Origin: Rothia nasimurium
GTDB lineage: Bacteria > Actinomycetota > Actinomycetes > Actinomycetales > Micrococcaceae
Direction: 5' to 3'
DNA length: 64,000 bases
Assembly: GCF_928391935.1 (NCBI RefSeq)
Contig: NZ_CAKMTD010000001.1
Span: 434,001-498,000 of the forward strand
Below the pieces are notes generated by a model, which searched no databases, had not been told where the DNA came from, and saw only the letters and a list, made by a program, of their open reading frames with translations. Below, piece by piece: positions 60,961-64,000 of this stretch; the stretch's first letter is position 1, and every line of letters begins with the position of its first letter. The position numbers and the translations under genes are program-made.

Positions 60961-61416
60961 TTAGCGGTTTTGAGCGGTAACGCAAGCAGTCAGGGGCTCA
61001 GATGAAAGATGGCTTAAAGAAAAGATCTTGCCATCTCGCAGCCCGAGTAGCTTGTGCTCCTCGTTCCATAGAAGAACGGGGGCACCTGCGTCCTTTCTCT
61101 CCCCCGATGCGTCGCGTACCTGGCCGTCCGTCGCGCTAAGAAACTCAAAAAGACGAGTTGAATCATGATTCCAGAAATTCCGGCTCTGTCCGTTGATTTT
61201 CAGTTGCACGTGAGTACCGCGAACAGCCATAATCGTAGCTTCCTGCCAGGTCATCTTCGAAGCATTGATGCCAATTGCCGGGACAATTCCATGACCCGCC
61301 GAGTGCAAGATACACCGCTGACGAGGCACAGCATTTTCCTGCTGGCTAGCGTGTGAAGAACCTGAAGAAGCTTTTGATGAAGCTGAGAACTTAGAAAAAG
61401 GGAAAAGTGAAACCAC
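60961..61416 (-). CDS. hypothetical protein
   Basis: A 151-residue protein I do not recognise. I start it at GTG 61416 because AGGAGG lies exactly six bases upstream; the ATG at 61431 would place that site inside the gene. The N-terminus is Ser-rich without a clear signal peptide. The second half (WNHDSTRLFEFLSATDGQVR... and VLLWNEEHKLLGLRDGKIFSL) looks like a beta-rich fold. No neighbour suggests a role. Confidence 0.5.
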   Translation of the reverse strand: MVSLFPFSKFSASSKASSGSSHASQQENAVPRQRCILHSAGHGIVPAIGINASKMTWQEATIMAVRGTHVQLKINGQSRNFWNHDSTRLFEFLSATDGQVRDASGERKDAGAPVLLWNEEHKLLGLRDGKIFSLSHLSSEPLTACVTAQNR

Positions 61417-61617
61417 AGCGAGCCTCCTCATAATCGCGCTTTCACCGAGCCTTGTGGCAGGGTGACCGATTTTCCTTTGAGGGCACCGTCTGCGTCAGGC
61501 GGTTGCCAGCCAACAAGTCAAAGGGCTTATCGTTGGTCTTCTGAATCGTGAGAATCAATATACATCAATCTCACAGCGAAACACAACACCCTTTATACGC
61601 CATTCACTACTGAGACA

Positions 61618-62280
61618 TCAGAAGGTGGTGTAGCCCTCAGCGCTCATCGTGACACCTCTGCCCGTTGCAGTATTGGAGCAGGTGAGAGCTTCTATCTCCG
61701 AAGTGCACTCAACCGTTCCATACTGCACACTGGTGCCATACTCGAGCACCTGGGGAGGGTGCCCTTCTTGCTGGCCCATCATGAAGAACATGGCGTCCCC
61801 ACGCGGAGCAATCTCGACCTCAGAAACATCATCACCTAGGGCAAAGACCCAGCTTGAGCCAATCCCAGAATCATTAGGATATTTACCCTCATCAAAATAA
61901 GACTTCACACCGCAAGTAGCGATACCATCGGTTGCCCAAATATCGCAACCAATATTGCCTGTAGGAGTAGTCAGAATACCGACTTTCCCATCAGCAGCGA
62001 TCTGCTCAGATACAGGGTAAAAGCGAGTGAGCTCCACTCTGTCATTTTGCACCTGGTTGGGTGATGATAACGATGATGTCGGCGAAACTGCAGAAGTTGG
62101 AACGGCCGAAGGATGAGCAGATGGGGAAGAGTTTTCTTCACCAGTGGAGGTAGCAGTCGATGAGGTCGTTGCCTGCTCAGAAATATCGGGTTCTCCCGAG
62201 CTTTTAGCCTGGGAGCCTGCACCGCAAGCAACCAGAGAAAGCGCGAGCACAGGTAGCAGTAAAAAAGAGCGAAGCTTCAT
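61618..62280 (-). CDS. lipoprotein of unknown function
   Basis: A 220-residue exported lipoprotein. The signal peptide MKLRSFLLLPVLALSLVAC has a lipobox LVAC with Cys19. A Ser/Thr/Pro-rich linker of about 55 residues (SPSAHPSAVPTSAVSPTSSL) spans to the wall-facing domain (about 75-220), with TTPTGNIGCDIW and CGVKSYF and two further cysteines near the C-terminus, a pattern seen in actinobacterial secreted proteins. The perfect AAGGAGGT sits directly before a first ATG (62283); the second ATG (62280) has better spacing. Confidence 0.8.
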   Translation of the reverse strand: MKLRSFLLLPVLALSLVACGAGSQAKSSGEPDISEQATTSSTATSTGEENSSPSAHPSAVPTSAVSPTSSLSSPNQVQNDRVELTRFYPVSEQIAADGKVGILTTPTGNIGCDIWATDGIATCGVKSYFDEGKYPNDSGIGSSWVFALGDDVSEVEIAPRGDAMFFMMGQQEGHPPQVLEYGTSVQYGTVECTSEIEALTCSNTATGRGVTMSAEGYTTF

Positions 62281-62373
62281 CATACCTCCTTAAATACAAC
62301 TTAAAATAAGAATACTTATTATTGAGCTGTCCTTCAAGGGAAATGTATTCGCAGCTACCCGGTGAAGCGGGAG

Positions 62374-62994
62374 CTACTGGTAGAGTTTGCCGCCCGATTC
62401 CTCCAGGTAGCAGGTGGGGCAGAGCGACTCGTAGCCCACGTGCACGCCGTCAATGGCCACCTGGTCACCGGCAAAAACAAACTTTCCATCAACGGTACGG
62501 CCGTTAAAGAGCGCCTTCCGTCCGCACCGGCAAATAGTCTTCAGTTCCTCAAGGGTATGGGCGATCTCCAGCAGGCGGGCAGAGCCGGGGAAAGCCCGCG
62601 TCCTAAAATCCGTACGAATGCCGTAACACATCACCGGCACGTTCTCTTCTACCGCAATCCGCATGAGATCATCCACCTGCTCAGCGGTCAAAAACTGGGC
62701 CTCATCCACCAGCAGGCAAGAGACCGGCAGATGCCAGTGCATGCGGTCGTCATCGGCATTAGGCTCAGCGGCAGCATGGAAGAGCTCGCGCACCGAGTCG
62801 TCGGCCCCCACCAAAAAATCGGCCTGACGGGTTACCCCCAGGCGGGACACAATCCCAGTATCACCCTTGGTATCCACTTGCGGCTTGGCCAGCAGCACCC
62901 GCTGGCCCCGCTCCTCATAGTTATGGGCAGCCTGCAGCAGCGCAGTAGACTTACCCGAATTCATGGCACCAAAACGGAAATAGAGCTTAGCCAC
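62374..62994 (-). CDS. tdk: thymidine kinase (type II)
   Basis: A 206-residue salvage enzyme phosphorylating thymidine. The P-loop GAMNSGKST is at residues 9-17, the LLVDEAQFL motif contains the catalytic-region Asp/Glu, and two zinc-binding pairs (CRCGRKALFNGR and CPTCYLEESG) form the lasso domain. Start is GTG 62994 (VAKLYFRFGAMNSG) with GAAAGG upstream; the frame extends 27 bp further. Confidence 0.93.
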   Translation of the reverse strand: MAKLYFRFGAMNSGKSTALLQAAHNYEERGQRVLLAKPQVDTKGDTGIVSRLGVTRQADFLVGADDSVRELFHAAAEPNADDDRMHWHLPVSCLLVDEAQFLTAEQVDDLMRIAVEENVPVMCYGIRTDFRTRAFPGSARLLEIAHTLEELKTICRCGRKALFNGRTVDGKFVFAGDQVAIDGVHVGYESLCPTCYLEESGGKLYQ

Positions 62995-63177
62995 GCGGCC
63001 ACACCTTTCAACCCAGAACACTTACAAAAAACAAAACCAAACCCCACCATTCTAGCCCGCCCCCACCCCAGCGGGTGAGGGACGTCCGCACCTCGAACGC
63101 CACCCGACGGCAACTGAAGATAGCCAGCGCCCAGTAAAATTTTAGAGAAACAACCCAGCCCAACCCCAGGGAGCCCT

Positions 63178-64000
63178 ATGTCCGAATATATCCCCTACCT
63201 CCTGGTCCCGGTCCTCTTTGGCCTGCTAGCCAAGATGATCAAGCTCCCACCCCTCCTCGGCTTTCTGGCAGCAGGTATCGCCCTGAACTTCGCTGGCTAC
63301 GAAGAACTCGGCATCATCACCGAACTCGGGGACCTAGGCGTCACCCTCCTACTATTCACCATTGGCCTCAAGCTGGACGTCCGCCTGCTTCTGCGCCGGG
63401 AGGTCTGGCTGACCAGCTCCATCCATATGCTCATCACCACCCTGTGCGGGGCCAGCCTCATCCTCTTCCTCGTCGCCCTCGGCCTGGGCGCCACCGGCAC
63501 CCTTGACCTCTCCCAGGCAGCAATTCTCGGCTTCGCCCTGAGCTTCTCCTCCACTGTCCTCGTCGTCAAGACCCTGGACGAACGCTCCGACTCCCGCTCC
63601 CTCTACGGCCGTACCGCCATCGGCATTCTGGTGATCCAAGACCTCTTCGCCGTGCTCTTCGTCGCCGCCACCGGTGAACACGCCCCCAGCCCCTGGGCCG
63701 TCCTGCTCCTACTGCTCATCCCGGCGGCCTGGCTCTTCAAGAAGGGCCTCACCCGCGTCGGTCACGGGGAACTTCTGGTGCTCTACGGAGTGGTTATGGC
63801 CTTCGTCCCCGGCTACTGGCTCTTTGACTTCTTCCACGTCAAGGGCGATCTTGGCGCCCTCGTCATGGGTATGTTGCTGGCTAGTCACCCTAAATCCAAC
63901 GAGCTCTCCCACACCCTGCTCTCCCTCAAGGAGTTCATGCTCATTGGCTTCTTCCTCTCCATCGGGCTCTCAGCCACCCCCACCCTGGACCAGGCACTCT
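63178..64000 (+). CDS. CPA2-family cation:proton antiporter, N-terminal part
   Basis: The gene starts with ATG 63178 (AGGGAG upstream) and runs off the window after 274 codons. Successive hydrophobic segments and KLPPLLGFLAAGIALN, LGDLGVTLLLFTIGLKLD and FSSTVLVVKTLDERSDSRSL, GILVIQDLFAVLF (the last with the ion-binding Asp region) are typical of Kef/CPA2 transporters (K+/H+ or Na+/H+). The C-terminal regulatory domain, if any, is outside. Confidence 0.88.
   Translation, partial: MSEYIPYLLVPVLFGLLAKMIKLPPLLGFLAAGIALNFAGYEELGIITELGDLGVTLLLFTIGLKLDVRLLLRREVWLTSSIHMLITTLCGASLILFLVALGLGATGTLDLSQAAILGFALSFSSTVLVVKTLDERSDSRSLYGRTAIGILVIQDLFAVLFVAATGEHAPSPWAVLLLLLIPAAWLFKKGLTRVGHGELLVLYGVVMAFVPGYWLFDFFHVKGDLGALVMGMLLASHPKSNELSHTLLSLKEFMLIGFFLSIGLSATPTLDQAL

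Overview
The window is about 64 kb of high-GC chromosome from an actinobacterium of the Micrococcaceae, most likely Rothia or a near relative. The clues are GC-rich codon use, mycothiol (MshB) and AdnA-type recombination genes, small actinobacterial families (DUF3107, DUF3117, GuaB1), a monomeric isocitrate dehydrogenase, and many genes with an extended TANNNT box 6-9 nt before the start codon, which suggests leaderless mRNAs. Genus is inferred from memory of gene content and order, not from a search.

Layout. 1-3455: start of an AdnA-like helicase-nuclease, a DEDDh exonuclease and a ThrE-type exporter. 3687-14674: a complete coproporphyrin-dependent heme pathway (hemL, hemB, hemD, hemC, hemH/cpfC, hemQ/chdC, hemY/cgoX and hemE on the minus strand, divergent from hemA), then a TetR regulator, DUF3107 and a DEAD-box RNA helicase. 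17683-29445: GuaB1, a GH13 glucosidase, a PHP phosphoesterase, an Xaa-Pro aminopeptidase, and the block stress protein / PRC-MgtE_N-CBS protein / DUF1003 / Mrp / TatB / O-methyltransferase / DUF3117. 29575-43171: a membrane glycosyltransferase-like protein, a DivIVA-like protein, dapE/dapD, galE, gltA, dapC, fdxA, mshB, a secreted GH25 lysozyme and typA. 43496-51011: BCCT transporter, pgi, pcp, a DUF805-like protein and an S9 peptidase.

51080-61000 is the accessory region. A NUDIX gene is split by a decayed transposon of about 3.7 kb with 5'-TGTGA ends and an 8-bp target duplication. The transposon carries a TmrB-like P-loop protein, a beta-lactamase-fold serine hydrolase and the tail of a TniB/MuB-like transposition ATPase, and was itself hit by an IS256-family element with a 9-bp duplication. 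Removing it restores a perfect Nudix box in frame. After icd comes an A/T-rich island bounded by a second, diverged copy of the icd 3' end. It holds a two-gene unit, a ComF-like phosphoribosyltransferase overlapping a SLOG-like Rossmann protein, with an IS5-family element in the last codons of the second gene. This pair is the best candidate here for an undescribed nucleotide-based (possibly defence) system.

61000-64000: a small unknown protein, a lipoprotein, thymidine kinase and the start of a CPA2 antiporter.

Two families of intergenic repeats stand out. One is a set of large inverted repeats whose outer arms differ in every copy yet stay self-complementary while an inner core is conserved. 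It is linked to a hairpin with an identical 17-nt loop sequence on unrelated stems. The other is a pair of 25-bp-arm bidirectional terminators sharing the outer half of the stem but not the inner half.
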